From: Oceanobacillus zhaokaii
Lineage (GTDB): Bacteria > Bacillota > Bacilli > Bacillales > Amphibacillaceae
Direction of reading: 5' to 3'
NCBI RefSeq assembly: GCF_003352005.1
Contig: NZ_CP024848.1
Location: forward strand, 1,683,001 to 1,747,000
Length of the DNA stretch: 64,000 nt
Positions 1 to 8,737 of the stretch are shown piece after piece. Under the pieces are notes generated by a model. That model was not told the DNA's origin. It saw only the letters and a list, made by a program, of their open reading frames with translations, and did no database searches. Numbering within the stretch: the stretch's first letter is position 1; the number at the start of each line of letters is the position of its first letter. Both the position numbers and the translations under genes were made by a program.

Positions 1-317
1 TTTGGTTATGTGACAACCGTCTAGTCGATGAGAAGGTAATGCAGCAGTTTGTTCGTAACATAAGAGGAAGTAGAACATATGGCTCTGCAGCACTCGAATT
101 TGCATATGTAGCAGAAGGAATTGTTAATGGGTATTTAACGATGAGTCTTGCTCCGTGGGATATTGCAGCAGGAATAGTAATTGTCAATGAAGTTGGCGGA
201 GTGACAACTGATATTGATGGTGCGAAGCTGAATATGCTGGCAAAGAATTCTGTATTGACTTGTAATCCAAATCTGCAACAGGACATTATCATGTATCTTA
301 AGAAAGGAAGAAAGTGA
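1..317 (+). CDS. Inositol monophosphatase family protein, C-terminal part (5' end outside window)
   Basis: The reading frame is open from position 3 to the stop at 315-317, about 104 residues. It is the C-terminal part of an IMPase-family phosphatase (YktC/SuhB type), Mg-dependent enzymes that dephosphorylate inositol phosphates or related sugar phosphates in the cytoplasm. The diagnostic second motif is visible as APWDIAAGIVIVNEVGG, where the WDxAAG aspartate is a metal ligand in the family. It is preceded by GSAALEFAYVAEG, which is also typical. The N-terminal metal motif (DPxDGT) lies outside the window. In B. subtilis the homologue yktC lies upstream of the yla region, so the position fits. 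The exact substrate cannot be read from this part. The stop codon sits two bases from the end of the convergent gene at 319-489. Confidence 0.85.
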   Translation, partial: WLCDNRLVDEKVMQQFVRNIRGSRTYGSAALEFAYVAEGIVNGYLTMSLAPWDIAAGIVIVNEVGGVTTDIDGAKLNMLAKNSVLTCNPNLQQDIIMYLKKGRK

Positions 318-318
318 C

Positions 319-489
319 TCATGTCACTTTCTTTTTTCTTGCTAAGCCTATAGACATCAGGGAGAACCCTAAAATTAAAAATAACAGGATAAGCCAGATG
401 TTACGTAATGCAATTGACAATCCTACTCCTAGGAACATCACGATTACTAGGATAGAAAGCAACAACATAAGAACATTTACTTTTTTCAC
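319..489 (-). CDS. ylaF: YlaF-like small membrane protein (DUF5325 type)
   Basis: This is a 56-residue ORF on the minus strand with a GTG start at 489-487 and TGA at 321-319. The start is supported by GAGGTG eight bases upstream. The protein is two hydrophobic stretches joined by a short polar turn (ALRN, residues 27-30), ending in a basic tail RKKKV, so it should be a hairpin of two membrane helices. I recognise it as the YlaF/DUF5325 type from this architecture and from its place between yktC-like and ylaH-like genes. Its function is unknown. It converges on the IMPase gene with one base between the stop codons. The assignment to the family is moderately sure; that it is a real gene is fairly sure. 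Confidence 0.7.
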   Translation of the reverse strand: MKKVNVLMLLLSILVIVMFLGVGLSIALRNIWLILLFLILGFSLMSIGLARKKKVT

Positions 490-570
490 GTAATTAGCAC
501 CTCATTTTTTATAAATAAAAGCAGTTATTTAATTGAATTTAGTATCTTAATAATTTTAGTATATCCTAAA

Positions 571-644
571 ATGTAAAGGGATTCAAAATGTAGTTTTCGA
601 AATCCTTTACTTTTACTGGCAGGGAAAGAGAAGTTTTAGTATGA
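571..644 (+). promoter_or_regulatory. Hairpin and candidate promoter before ylaH
   Basis: An imperfect inverted repeat GTAAAGGGATT / AAATCCTTTAC spans about 571-612. It is followed by a good -10 box TATGAT at 639-644. The -35 is poor. A start site near 651 would rule out translation from the TTG at 657 and supports a downstream start for ylaH. Confidence 0.35.
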
Positions 645-782
645 TATACAAAGAGTTTGAATTGTTTTAAGTTAGTTGAATGCATTTATTTGTTCAGTAA
701 GCAGCGTAATTCTAGTTCAATAAATAGAAAAATGAATTGGTCTGAAGCATCATTTGATATGAAATGGGGGAAGAGATTAAGT

Positions 783-1076
783 ATGTTTTTTGATTTGATT
801 GTAGATAACAATGGTACGAAAAATATTTTCTGGATATTCTATTTTATGAATCTTATTCTTGCAGCAATTGCGTTTAAACTAGGTTTTGCAAGAAAGCTAA
901 CTCTTTTAAAAAATATTTTTGTTTATGCTATGCTCTTTGTTGGTACATATATTATAACGATTTTCAGTATTTTGAGAATGCCAATGACGGAAAGTTTGAT
1001 TATTATCATTATCGTGCTTGCAATCTATCGGACCAGGCTTCATCTCCAACGTAAGGATAAAAAAAATAATGCATAG
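783..1076 (+). CDS. ylaH: YlaH-like membrane protein
   Basis: This is a small membrane protein of the YlaH family, function unknown. From the ATG at 783 it has 97 residues with three hydrophobic segments: around residues 16-30 (FWIFYFMNLILAAIAF), around 40-60 (LLKNIFVYAMLFVGTYIITIF) and a third near 70-83 (SLIIIIIVLAIY). The motif KLGFARKLTLLKN between the first two is what I associate with the family. The start is ambiguous: 783 has GGGGGAAG ten bases upstream, but in-frame ATGs at 732 and 759 would give 114 or 105 residues without an obvious ribosome site. In B. subtilis typA lies between ylaF and ylaH; here only 240 non-coding bases do. The stop codon lies inside a strong terminator hairpin. 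Confidence 0.7.
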   Translation: MFFDLIVDNNGTKNIFWIFYFMNLILAAIAFKLGFARKLTLLKNIFVYAMLFVGTYIITIFSILRMPMTESLIIIIIVLAIYRTRLHLQRKDKKNNA

Positions 1077-1107
1077 AAAATGCCAAGATTTCTTGGCATT
1101 TTCTATG
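1071..1107. terminator. Bidirectional terminator between ylaH and ylaI
   Basis: A near-perfect 17-bp stem (GCATAGAAAATGCCAAG, then ATTT, then the complement) is A/T-rich at the base on both sides. It overlaps the ylaH stop and faces the end of the convergent ylaI. It can serve both strands. Confidence 0.8.
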
Positions 1108-1127
1108 CATGTATATTGTTCTATTGA

Positions 1128-1331
1128 TTAAAAGAAATCATCAGGTTTTTTCTTTTCCCGATATAAACGGAAATTACCTGTTTCATGACGTTGTGTTGTC
1201 TTATATTCGATTCTATCATAACAAGATTTACATAAATACATATAAATTCGACGATTTCTTAATCGTTTAGCCTTCGTGGCATTATCATCAATGACATCTA
1301 TTTGATCACAAAGCGAGCATTTTACTTGCAT
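1128..1331 (-). CDS. ylaI: YlaI family zinc-ribbon-like protein (DUF2197)
   Basis: A 67-residue protein of the YlaI/DUF2197 family. It has two CxxC pairs (CSLC near the N-terminus, CKSC in the middle), as in a small zinc ribbon. Between them is the basic stretch KAKRLRNRRIYMY, and after them the conserved TGNFRLY. The function is unknown; a nucleic-acid or protein-binding zinc finger is the usual guess. I chose the ATG at 1331 because AGAGGTGA lies just upstream; the GTG three codons earlier is part of that ribosome site. It runs convergent to ylaH and shares its terminator. Confidence 0.8.
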   Translation of the reverse strand: MQVKCSLCDQIDVIDDNATKAKRLRNRRIYMYLCKSCYDRIEYKTTQRHETGNFRLYREKKKPDDFF

Positions 1332-1510
1332 AACTGTCACCTCTAACTAGAAAAGTATGTTAATAAGTATAGCATAAAGGATGGATAACAACTATCAGTG
1401 GAAATCATCTTATCTTAAAACTTAAAAAAAGATGCGATATGTGGACGTTTTAAAATAGATCAAACGGGGAAGATAAGTACAAATGCTCTTTTTAAAGAAG
1501 GGATGATATT

Positions 1511-1801
1511 ATGAAAAAACGTTATTTATTTTCAAGCATTGGTGCAGTAAGCGCAATCGGTGCATCGGTTGCGGGGTACTATTTAAAAGAGAAGGGAAAT
1601 AGAGAAAAACTAAAAGAGAACTTTCAAAGTCTGAAAAACAAGGTGTTGAATAAGCAAGATCAATACTCAACATTTGATAATGCTGGCGTTCCAGATGAAG
1701 CACCAAGTATGGATCAGGCTCAATTAGAAAATTCAAAAATGGTGTCAGAAGGTTCCCAATTTGGTGTACAGTATTATAATGAAAAAAAAGAAGAAGATTA
1801 A
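1511..1801 (+). CDS. Hypothetical protein with one N-terminal membrane helix
   Basis: This 96-residue ORF has AAGGGATGAT eight to nine bases before its ATG. Residues 1-4 are basic (MKKR) and are followed by a hydrophobic, small-residue-rich segment to about residue 25 (LFSSIGAVSAIGASVAGYYL). A lysine-rich stretch (KEKGNREKLKENFQSLKNK) and an acidic, glutamine-rich C-terminus ending EKKEED come next. The single membrane helix followed by a charged region recalls YtxH-like proteins, but no family motif is clear. It stands alone between ylaI and ylaJ on opposite strands. I assign no function. Confidence 0.6.
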   Translation: MKKRYLFSSIGAVSAIGASVAGYYLKEKGNREKLKENFQSLKNKVLNKQDQYSTFDNAGVPDEAPSMDQAQLENSKMVSEGSQFGVQYYNEKKEED

Positions 1802-1878
1802 TTATGGTAAATAGTTAGTAGCCAGGATAAAATGTTTCCTGGCTACTAACTATTTTATACTATTCTGATTTGGTATGG

Positions 1879-2478
1879 TCAATTATCTTTATGGTGGTTC
1901 GATTGTTCATCTTCCACGTCTTTTAATTTGCTCCTATCCCCTTGAGGAATCGATTGCTTATTTTGATCTGGCTCAGTTGGTTGATTTTCGTTAACCGGAA
2001 ATTCAGGCATAAATCTTCCGACAATCGCTGCTAGCTCATCTACAATGCCTTGAACAGGATAACCTTGTTGAATTTTATCTGCCATTCCACGAATTCTTTC
2101 CGTTGCATCTGCGTCAGCTACAACTACAGCAGATTTTCCGTACGGGTCATGATAAAGTGCCTCCGATACTGAATATTTGATGGATCCTACGCGTGTCCGA
2201 TCAAGATCTTTATCTACATCTATACCTACAACAGCATATGGGCCGGCGACGACAGCGGAGGCACCGTTTACATCAGGTACTTCGGCCGCAAGATGCGCTA
2301 AATGGTCGGCGATTTCGCCATTGGATAGATTCTGTAATTCTGTAGGCGAGGAATTCTTGACCTGCATCAATTGATCATCATTATGTGACTTAGGTGCAAG
2401 GGAATTTTCATTTGTGTCTGCACAACCAGTAATAAAAAATGTAGTTATGATAAAGAAGATACTTAAATATAATCTCAT
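1879..2478 (-). CDS. ylaJ: YhcN/YlaJ family sporulation lipoprotein
   Basis: The 199-residue protein begins with a lipoprotein signal peptide (MRLYLSIFFIITTFFITGC; lipobox ITGC with the modified cysteine at residue 19). An acidic, asparagine-rich linker follows, then the YhcN/YlaJ domain at about residues 55-165. That domain contains AVVGIDVDKDLDRTRVGSIKYSV and AVVVADADATERIRGMA. Members are spore or forespore membrane lipoproteins of poorly known role in germination and outgrowth. The C-terminus is a charged low-complexity tail rich in Q, D, E and H. The start has AGGAGGG nine bases upstream. B. subtilis has ylaK (PhoH-like) next; it is missing here. Confidence 0.85.
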   Translation of the reverse strand: MRLYLSIFFIITTFFITGCADTNENSLAPKSHNDDQLMQVKNSSPTELQNLSNGEIADHLAHLAAEVPDVNGASAVVAGPYAVVGIDVDKDLDRTRVGSIKYSVSEALYHDPYGKSAVVVADADATERIRGMADKIQQGYPVQGIVDELAAIVGRFMPEFPVNENQPTEPDQNKQSIPQGDRSKLKDVEDEQSNHHKDN

Positions 2479-2628
2479 TTTATTTTCCCTCCTAATAACT
2501 TTCGATATTGTTATTTTGGTTGGAATAGGAAAAAATATACGGTAATTAGAAGAACTAAAGTGAAAATGGACTGTTAACGAGTAATATTAAAAAAGCTGTG
2601 ACTAATAATAGTAACAGCTAGTTAGAAT

Positions 2629-3108
2629 CTAATTAATGATAATCTTTTTTACATTTTTAATTGGATTGTCTTTATTTGACCCATCTTGATAGAAGAAATA
2701 TACAGGGCCATCTTTTAATGGTTTGCCATTCATTGCGAATTGCAAATAACTGTCTTCTAATTCCTTTAATGTAATTGTAATGGTATCTTGTTGATCATCA
2801 TTAATAACTAGTATTGCATTTACAGCATCTGACTGGATTTCTGCATTTCTAATAAAATCTTTTATCGGCATCACGTACGAATGCTTTAAGATTTCTTCTC
2901 CTTCTAATCGTGTTATTCCTTTATTTACGGGTGGATTAATTGCTCGTTCCCATCTTTGTGAAGCTTCTTCAAGCTCATTATTTTTACTAGAAGCAGGCAA
3001 TGGCTGATTAAAGGCTTCTTCAAATTTTATTTTTCGATCATCAAAAATCCAAACAGTCGGATCTAGTGTTATTGAATAATTCACTTTTCCAGTAATTGGC
3101 ACAATCAT
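2629..3108 (-). CDS. YlaL-like protein
   Basis: A soluble protein of 159 residues with no signal peptide. The N-terminus MIVPITGKVNYSITLDPTVW continues into the phrase WIFDDRKI, which I associate with the YlaL group. Some annotation pipelines label that group peptidyl-prolyl isomerase, but I see no FKBP, cyclophilin or parvulin motif and do not adopt that label. The start has AGGGGGA eight bases upstream. Its place between ylaJ and ylaN matches ylaL in B. subtilis, with ylaK and ylaM missing. The function is unknown. Confidence 0.55.
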   Translation of the reverse strand: MIVPITGKVNYSITLDPTVWIFDDRKIKFEEAFNQPLPASSKNNELEEASQRWERAINPPVNKGITRLEGEEILKHSYVMPIKDFIRNAEIQSDAVNAILVINDDQQDTITITLKELEDSYLQFAMNGKPLKDGPVYFFYQDGSNKDNPIKNVKKIIIN

Positions 3109-3251
3109 TTTCTTTTCCCCCTAATAATGTATGTATCTTTGTCAAGAATACCAGACCTAATAAAATATTTCACTTTATATCATTTGCATTTTCTTATATC
3201 TAACGATAATATAATATAAAAGAGAGTGTTTATCGGAGGGGATGATCTAAA

Positions 3252-3536
3252 TTGATGCCGGAGGTAACTATAAATCATCGTGAAAACGCCTATGCCCTTC
3301 TAAAGGCTGACGCAGACAAGATTTTACGACTTATAGAGGTTCAAATTCAAAACTTAACAATGCCACAATGTCCTGTTTATGAAGATGTTTTGGATACGCA
3401 AATGTTTGGACTTTCTAGAGAAATAGATTTTGCAGTTCGCTTACAATTAATTGATGAGAATGAAGGTAAGGCCCTTCTTGATAACTTAGAGAAGAAGCTT
3501 AATATATTGCATGAAGCATCACAAACGGCTTTGTGA
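3252..3536 (+). CDS. ylaN: YlaN family protein (DUF1507), Fur-associated iron-responsive factor
   Basis: A small helical protein of the YlaN family with the very conserved core [22 protein letters not shown]. In B. subtilis and Staphylococcus, YlaN has been reported as essential under iron-poor conditions and as acting on Fur; that is literature knowledge, not visible here. The protein is 94 residues from a TTG at 3252 or 93 from the ATG at 3255. The ribosome site GGAGGGGATGAT at 3235-3246 fits the TTG slightly better in spacing. The gene is followed by a terminator and ftsW is next on the same strand, as in B. subtilis. Confidence 0.9.
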   Translation: MMPEVTINHRENAYALLKADADKILRLIEVQIQNLTMPQCPVYEDVLDTQMFGLSREIDFAVRLQLIDENEGKALLDNLEKKLNILHEASQTAL

Positions 3537-3577
3537 ACATTAAACATGCATTTCGGCGTTAGAATTATTAGCAAAAA

Positions 3578-3610
3578 CTTTGCCCTAAAGGAACATGGCA
3601 AGGTTTTTTT
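3578..3610 (+). terminator. Terminator after ylaN
   Basis: CTTTGCC at 3578-3584 pairs with GGCAAGG at 3597-3603 (one G-T pair). Seven T follow directly. Confidence 0.75.
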
Positions 3611-3739
3611 GTCTAAGATACTTGATTTTAATAAGTAAAATAGTTGACTATTACAACGTAACAAAACTAGGCCTATCACTTAAAAAATGGGCCTTTATCG
3701 AATTTTGAATGATGAAATTAGAATAATAAATTTAAAATA

Positions 3740-3865
3740 TTACACTATTTACATAAATGTGTTATACTAATAAAAATTTCTAATTCATCTCAACTTATCA
3801 AACTATTTTGAAAATAGGCGAAGGAGTTCGCAAATTGTTGCTTCAGGGATACAGGTACTTATAAT
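3740..3865 (+). promoter_or_regulatory. Two candidate promoters for ftsW
   Basis: The first reads TTACAC (3740-3745), 17 bases, then TATACT (3763-3768) with an extended TG before the -10. The second reads TTGCTT (3838-3843), 16 bases, then TATAAT (3860-3865). Either would give a long ftsW leader, about 190 or 280 bases. Confidence 0.5.
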
Positions 3866-4050
3866 AAATATGTATCAATCGGACAAGTGATTATTCACAT
3901 TGCCATGTTGTAAACGATTAGAACTTCCTCTTATTAGTTAGGAAAGTATAAAAAACGTTCTTACTACATAAGTGCAGCCATGGCTGTCACCGATAATTCT
4001 GGTGACAACCAAGTTTTCTAATAAATACATATTTAGTAGGGAGAAGTAAG
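3866..4050 (+). other. Structured 5' leader of ftsW
   Basis: This is a stretch without an ORF. It contains the palindrome CAGCCATGGCTG near 3976 and, overlapping its end, a hairpin GTCACC-GATAATTCT-GGTGAC at about 3986-4006, followed by a modest T-rich run. I see no known riboswitch or T-box in it. The ribosome site of ftsW (TAGGGAGAAG) follows. Confidence 0.4.
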
Positions 4051-5169
4051 ATGATTCAGAGATTAAGAGATTATGATTTTACATTAATAATTACACCATT
4101 ACTTTTAACTGCTTTCGGTCTTGTGATGATATACAGTGCAAGTATGGTATCAGCTGTTGTTGAGGGGTTGGAAAGTACTTACTACCTTAAGCGGCAGGCA
4201 ATGTGGTTTGCAATTGGGCTAGTTGGATTTACTGTAACTAGTATATTTCCATACAGGCATTATCAAAAATTAATAAAACCGATTATTTTTGGCGTTATTT
4301 TACTATTACTTGCTGTTTTGATTTTTGGAGCTGTGGTAAATAATGCAAAATCATGGTTTAGAATTGGCCCTTTCAGTCTCCAACCAGCAGAATTTGCAAA
4401 AATAGCATTGATTATGTATTTAGCCTCTGTATATTCAAAAAAGCAATCCTACCTAGATAATTTTTCTAAAGGTGTATTGCCCCCACTAATCATGACAGGG
4501 ATAGTCTTAGCTTTAGTCGTCTTACAGCCGGATATTGGTACAGCTTCGATTATCTTTCTAATTGCTTGTTCTGTTATTTTCAGCTCAGGTATAAGATTCA
4601 AGCATTTGTCACTCCTAATTGCTTTGGGAGTTGGACTGGTTATTTTAGCTATACCGTATATGGTGACAGATGAACGACTATCAAGGTTTACCGGTGCATA
4701 CCAGCCTTTTGAAACTCCAGATTCTGATGGGTATCAATTAATACAATCGTATTTAGCGATTGGTACTGGAGGAATTACTGGTGTAGGACTTGGTCAAGGT
4801 GTACAGAAGCTTGGATACTTGACCCAAGCGGAATCTGATTTTATTATGGCAACAGTTGCTGAAGAGCTAGGGTTTATCGGTGTCATCATCGTGATAGGTT
4901 TAATAGCGATTATTGTGTTAAGGGGAATTTTTATTGCTAGGAAAAGCGAAGATAGCTTTGGGGCATTACTGGCAATAGGTATATCCTCAATGGTCGGGAT
5001 CCAAGCATGTATCAATTTAGGTGCAATCAGCGGTTTACTTCCGATAACTGGTGTTCCATTACCTTTCGTAAGTAATGGTGGATCATCATTATTTGTTTTA
5101 CTTATTTCTATGGGGGTACTAAATAACGTAGCAATGAATGTGAAAAGGAAAGAACATGAACAAAGCTAA
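4051..5169 (+). CDS. ftsW: Cell-division lipid II polymerase FtsW (SEDS family)
   Basis: The 372-residue SEDS-family polytopic membrane protein has about ten hydrophobic segments. Diagnostic stretches are LVMIYSASM near the N-terminus, NAKSWFRIGPFSLQPAEFAK (the family's W...QPSE-type loop), LQPDIGTASI, the large loop EELGFIGV, and GVPLPFVSNGGSS near the C-terminus. SEDS proteins polymerise lipid II glycan strands with a cognate class B PBP; FtsW works at the septum with PBP2B. The position between ylaN and pycA is that of ftsW in B. subtilis, which separates it from the spoVE paralogue at 42 kb. Compared with many FtsW proteins, which run near 400 residues, it is somewhat short. Confidence 0.92.
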   Translation: MIQRLRDYDFTLIITPLLLTAFGLVMIYSASMVSAVVEGLESTYYLKRQAMWFAIGLVGFTVTSIFPYRHYQKLIKPIIFGVILLLLAVLIFGAVVNNAKSWFRIGPFSLQPAEFAKIALIMYLASVYSKKQSYLDNFSKGVLPPLIMTGIVLALVVLQPDIGTASIIFLIACSVIFSSGIRFKHLSLLIALGVGLVILAIPYMVTDERLSRFTGAYQPFETPDSDGYQLIQSYLAIGTGGITGVGLGQGVQKLGYLTQAESDFIMATVAEELGFIGVIIVIGLIAIIVLRGIFIARKSEDSFGALLAIGISSMVGIQACINLGAISGLLPITGVPLPFVSNGGSSLFVLLISMGVLNNVAMNVKRKEHEQS

Positions 5170-5218
5170 ATTACATGACTATTCACAATACTAACAATAA
5201 TAACAGGGGTGGATTACT

Positions 5219-8200
5219 ATGACAGAAGTGAAGGAAATTAAAAAAGTTTTAGTCGCAAATCGTGGGGAAATTGCTATTCGTGTTTTCAGAGCATGTACAG
5301 AGCTTAACATTCGCACCGTTGCAATTTATTCAAATGAAGATAATTCATCATTCCATCGTTTTAAAGCAGACGAGGCTTATTTAATTGGTCAAGGATTGAA
5401 GCCGATTGACGCGTATTTAGATATCGAGGGAATTATTCGGTTAGCAAAAAGTGTGAATGTAGATGCAATTCATCCAGGTTATGGATTCTTATCTGAAAAT
5501 ATTCAATTTGCTAAACGATGCGAAGAAGAAGGAATTATTTTTATCGGACCAACGAGTGAGCATTTAAATATGTTTGGTGACAAGGTAAAGGCAAGAGAAC
5601 AAGCATCGAACGCAGGAATTCCAATTATTCCTGGAAGTGATGGACCTATCGAATCTGTAGAAGACGTGAAAACATTCGGCAGTAAATATGGCTATCCTAT
5701 CATTATTAAAGCTTCCCTCGGTGGAGGTGGTCGTGGAATGCGAATTGTTGAAGATGAACAAAGTGTGTCTGAAGCATATGACCGTGCGAAATCTGAGGCA
5801 AAAGCAGCATTTGGTAATGATGAAGTATACTTAGAAAAATTAATTCAAAATCCAAAGCATATTGAAGTTCAAATTATTGGTGACCAAAACGGAAACATCG
5901 TTCATCTATATGATCGCGATTGCTCGATTCAGCGTCGTCATCAAAAAGTTATTGAAATTGCTCCAAGTTTATCAATTACCGATGAGCTGCGTGAGGAAAT
6001 CTGTAATGCTGCAGTACAATTGATGTCAAAAGTAAATTACTTAAATGCCGGTACAGTAGAGTTTCTTGTGACAGACAAAGAATTTTATTTCATCGAAGTT
6101 AACCCACGTGTTCAAGTAGAACATACAATTACAGAAATGGTTACTGGTATTGATATCGTTCAAACCCAAATAAAAGTTGCAGAGGGAAGAAGTCTGCACG
6201 ACGATTCAATTAATATACCTGAACAAGAAAAAATTAGAACAGATGGATATGCAATTCAATCACGAATCACAACGGAAGATCCGTTAAATAATTTCATGCC
6301 TGATACAGGGAGAATCGTCGCATACCGCTCTGGTGGAGGGTTTGGTGTCCGTTTGGATGCAGGTAATGGATTCCAAGGTGCAATTATTTCGCCACACTAC
6401 GACTCTTTACTAGTAAAAGTATCAACATGGGCGACGAGCTTCGAACAAGCGGCAAGCAAAATGATTCGAAATCTAAAGGAATTCAGAATTCGCGGAATCA
6501 AAACGAATATACCGTTTTTAGAAAATGTTATTCAGCATGAACAATTTTTAACAGGAAAATGTGATACAACGTTTATTGATAAAACACCTGAATTATTCAT
6601 TTTCCCAACACGTAAGGACCGCGGAACAAAAATGCTTACATATATCGGAAATGCAACGATTAATGGTGTAGAGGGTACAATTAAGAAGGATAAGCCACAA
6701 TTTACAAAACTAAGTATTCCCGCGGTAGATACTTTTGAAGAAATGCCTCGTGGTACTAAGCAAATTCTAGATGAACTTGGACCTGAGGGGTTAGCAAAAT
6801 GGTTGAAGGAGCAACAAGAGGTTTTATTAACGGATACAACTTTCCGTGATGCTCATCAATCTCTATTTGCTACAAGGGTTAGAACGAAGGATATGTTACA
6901 AATTGCAGAGCCAACAGCACGTCTGCTACCAAATCTGTTCTCAGTTGAGATGTGGGGTGGAGCAACGTTTGATGTTGCCTACCGTTTCTTAAAAGAGGAT
7001 CCGTGGACAAGATTAATTAAGCTCAGGGAACAAATGCCGAATATTCTATTCCAAATGCTTCTTCGTTCGAGCAATGCGGTTGGCTATAAGAATTATCCAG
7101 ATAACTTAATTCGGGAATTCGTTGAAAAGAGTGCCAATGCTGGTATTGATGTTTATCGAATCTTTGATAGTTTAAATTGGGTTGAGGGCATGCGACTTGC
7201 GATTGATTCAGTGAGAGAAAACAATAAAATTGCTGAAGCCACGATGTGCTATACAGGAAATATCTTAGATGTTGGCCGTAAAAAATATGATTTGAATTAT
7301 TATATCGATTTAGCCAAAGAGCTTGAAGATGCTGGAGCACATATTCTAGGTATTAAAGATATGGCGGGATTATTAAAACCGGAAGCAGCATATCAATTAA
7401 TTACTAGCTTAAAGGATGCACTTGATATCCCGATTCATTTGCATATGCATGATACTAGTGGAAATGGAATTGTGACGTATACTCGTGCAATTGATGCCGG
7501 GGTTGATGTAGTCGATGTTGCAACAGGTGCAATGGCAGGACTTACATCACAACCAAGTGCACAATCCTTATATCATGCATTAGAAGGTACAGGTCGCCAG
7601 CCTAAAGTAGATATTGCAAACTATGAGAAAATATCAAATTACTGGGAAGGTGTTCGTGAATATTATCAAGATTTCGAAAGTGGAATGAAGGCACCACATA
7701 CAGAGATTTACTTCCATGAAATGCCTGGCGGACAGTATAGTAATTTAAAGCAGCAAGCAAAGGCTGTCGGATTAGAAGAACGCTGGGATGAAGTTAAAAA
7801 GACATACCATCAAGTGAATGAAATGTTTGGTGATATTATTAAGGTAACACCATCATCAAAGGTTATTGGAGATATGACACTCTTTATGGTGCAGAATAAT
7901 TTAACGGAAGAAGATGTTTATGAGCGTGGTGCAACAATTGACTTCCCAGATTCTGTTATTGAATTCGCGCAAGGATATATTGGACAACCATATCAAGGCT
8001 TCCCAGAAAAATTACAAAAGGTTATCCTGAAAGATAGAGAGGCAATTACAGTACGACCTGGTGAATTATTAGAACCAGTTGACTTTAAACAAACGAGAGA
8101 TTACTTGTTTAAGGAACTAAATCGACCAGTTTCAAGCTTCGATGTTATTGCGCACGCACTTTATCCAAAAGTGTTTATGGAATACAATAAATTCACAGAA

Positions 8201-8662
8201 ACTTATGGAGACATGTCAGTACTCGATACACCAACATTTTTCTATGGAATGGATTTAGAGGAAGTAATTGAAGTGGAAATTGAAAAAGGTAAAACATTAA
8301 TCGTTAAACTGAATTCGATTTCTGAACCTAAACCAGATGGCACACGTGTTGTTTATTTTGAATTAAACGGTCAATCAAGAGAAGTGATCATTAAGGATAA
8401 CAGCGTGGAATCGAAATTAACAACGAGGCCAAAAGCAGAAAAAGGGAATAATAAGCATATTGGTGGTACGATGCCTGGTACAGTCTTAGCAGTAAATTGT
8501 GCACCAGGAGATCAAGTAACAAAAGGCGACTATATTATGACTACTGAAGCAATGAAGATGGAGACAACAATTCAAGCTCCATTTACAGGTGTTATAAAAG
8601 CGATTCACGTGTCAAATGGAGATGCGATTAAAGTTGGAGACTTACTAGTTGAATTAGAATAA
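5219..8662 (+). CDS. pycA: Pyruvate carboxylase
   Basis: The 1147-residue biotin enzyme carboxylates pyruvate to oxaloacetate to refill the TCA cycle. Domains in order: an N-terminal biotin carboxylase starting KKVLVANRGEIAIRVFRA, with the glycine-rich ATP loop KASLGGGGRGMRIV and ligands around EVNPRVQVEHTITE; a carboxyltransferase barrel from about residue 535 (LLTDTTFRDAHQSLFATRVR, then MHDTSGNGI and MPGGQYSNL); and a C-terminal biotinyl domain with AMKME, whose biotin-accepting lysine is about residue 1113. The length is normal for single-chain Pyc. The ribosome site GGGGTGG lies eight bases before the ATG. It has its own terminator and the convergent ctaA beyond. Confidence 0.98.
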   Translation: MTEVKEIKKVLVANRGEIAIRVFRACTELNIRTVAIYSNEDNSSFHRFKADEAYLIGQGLKPIDAYLDIEGIIRLAKSVNVDAIHPGYGFLSENIQFAKRCEEEGIIFIGPTSEHLNMFGDKVKAREQASNAGIPIIPGSDGPIESVEDVKTFGSKYGYPIIIKASLGGGGRGMRIVEDEQSVSEAYDRAKSEAKAAFGNDEVYLEKLIQNPKHIEVQIIGDQNGNIVHLYDRDCSIQRRHQKVIEIAPSLSITDELREEICNAAVQLMSKVNYLNAGTVEFLVTDKEFYFIEVNPRVQVEHTITEMVTGIDIVQTQIKVAEGRSLHDDSINIPEQEKIRTDGYAIQSRITTEDPLNNFMPDTGRIVAYRSGGGFGVRLDAGNGFQGAIISPHYDSLLVKVSTWATSFEQAASKMIRNLKEFRIRGIKTNIPFLENVIQHEQFLTGKCDTTFIDKTPELFIFPTRKDRGTKMLTYIGNATINGVEGTIKKDKPQFTKLSIPAVDTFEEMPRGTKQILDELGPEGLAKWLKEQQEVLLTDTTFRDAHQSLFATRVRTKDMLQIAEPTARLLPNLFSVEMWGGATFDVAYRFLKEDPWTRLIKLREQMPNILFQMLLRSSNAVGYKNYPDNLIREFVEKSANAGIDVYRIFDSLNWVEGMRLAIDSVRENNKIAEATMCYTGNILDVGRKKYDLNYYIDLAKELEDAGAHILGIKDMAGLLKPEAAYQLITSLKDALDIPIHLHMHDTSGNGIVTYTRAIDAGVDVVDVATGAMAGLTSQPSAQSLYHALEGTGRQPKVDIANYEKISNYWEGVREYYQDFESGMKAPHTEIYFHEMPGGQYSNLKQQAKAVGLEERWDEVKKTYHQVNEMFGDIIKVTPSSKVIGDMTLFMVQNNLTEEDVYERGATIDFPDSVIEFAQGYIGQPYQGFPEKLQKVILKDREAITVRPGELLEPVDFKQTRDYLFKELNRPVSSFDVIAHALYPKVFMEYNKFTETYGDMSVLDTPTFFYGMDLEEVIEVEIEKGKTLIVKLNSISEPKPDGTRVVYFELNGQSREVIIKDNSVESKLTTRPKAEKGNNKHIGGTMPGTVLAVNCAPGDQVTKGDYIMTTEAMKMETTIQAPFTGVIKAIHVSNGDAIKVGDLLVELE

Positions 8663-8668
8663 TCTAAA

Positions 8669-8706
8669 AAACAGGAAGGAGAATCTGCGGATTCTCCTTC
8701 CTGTTT
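8669..8706. terminator. Bidirectional terminator between pycA and ctaA
   Basis: A perfect 17-bp stem, AAACAGGAAGGAGAATC (8669-8685), TGCG, and the complement (8690-8706). It separates the convergent pycA and ctaA genes. Confidence 0.9.
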
Positions 8707-8737
8707 CCTTGTTTTATTTACTAGCTTTAATGTGATG

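Noticed and set aside
3866..4050. A known riboswitch or T-box in the ftsW leader
   Set aside because: I found no T-box sequence, SAM, lysine, purine, FMN or c-di-GMP core motifs; only simple hairpins are visible.
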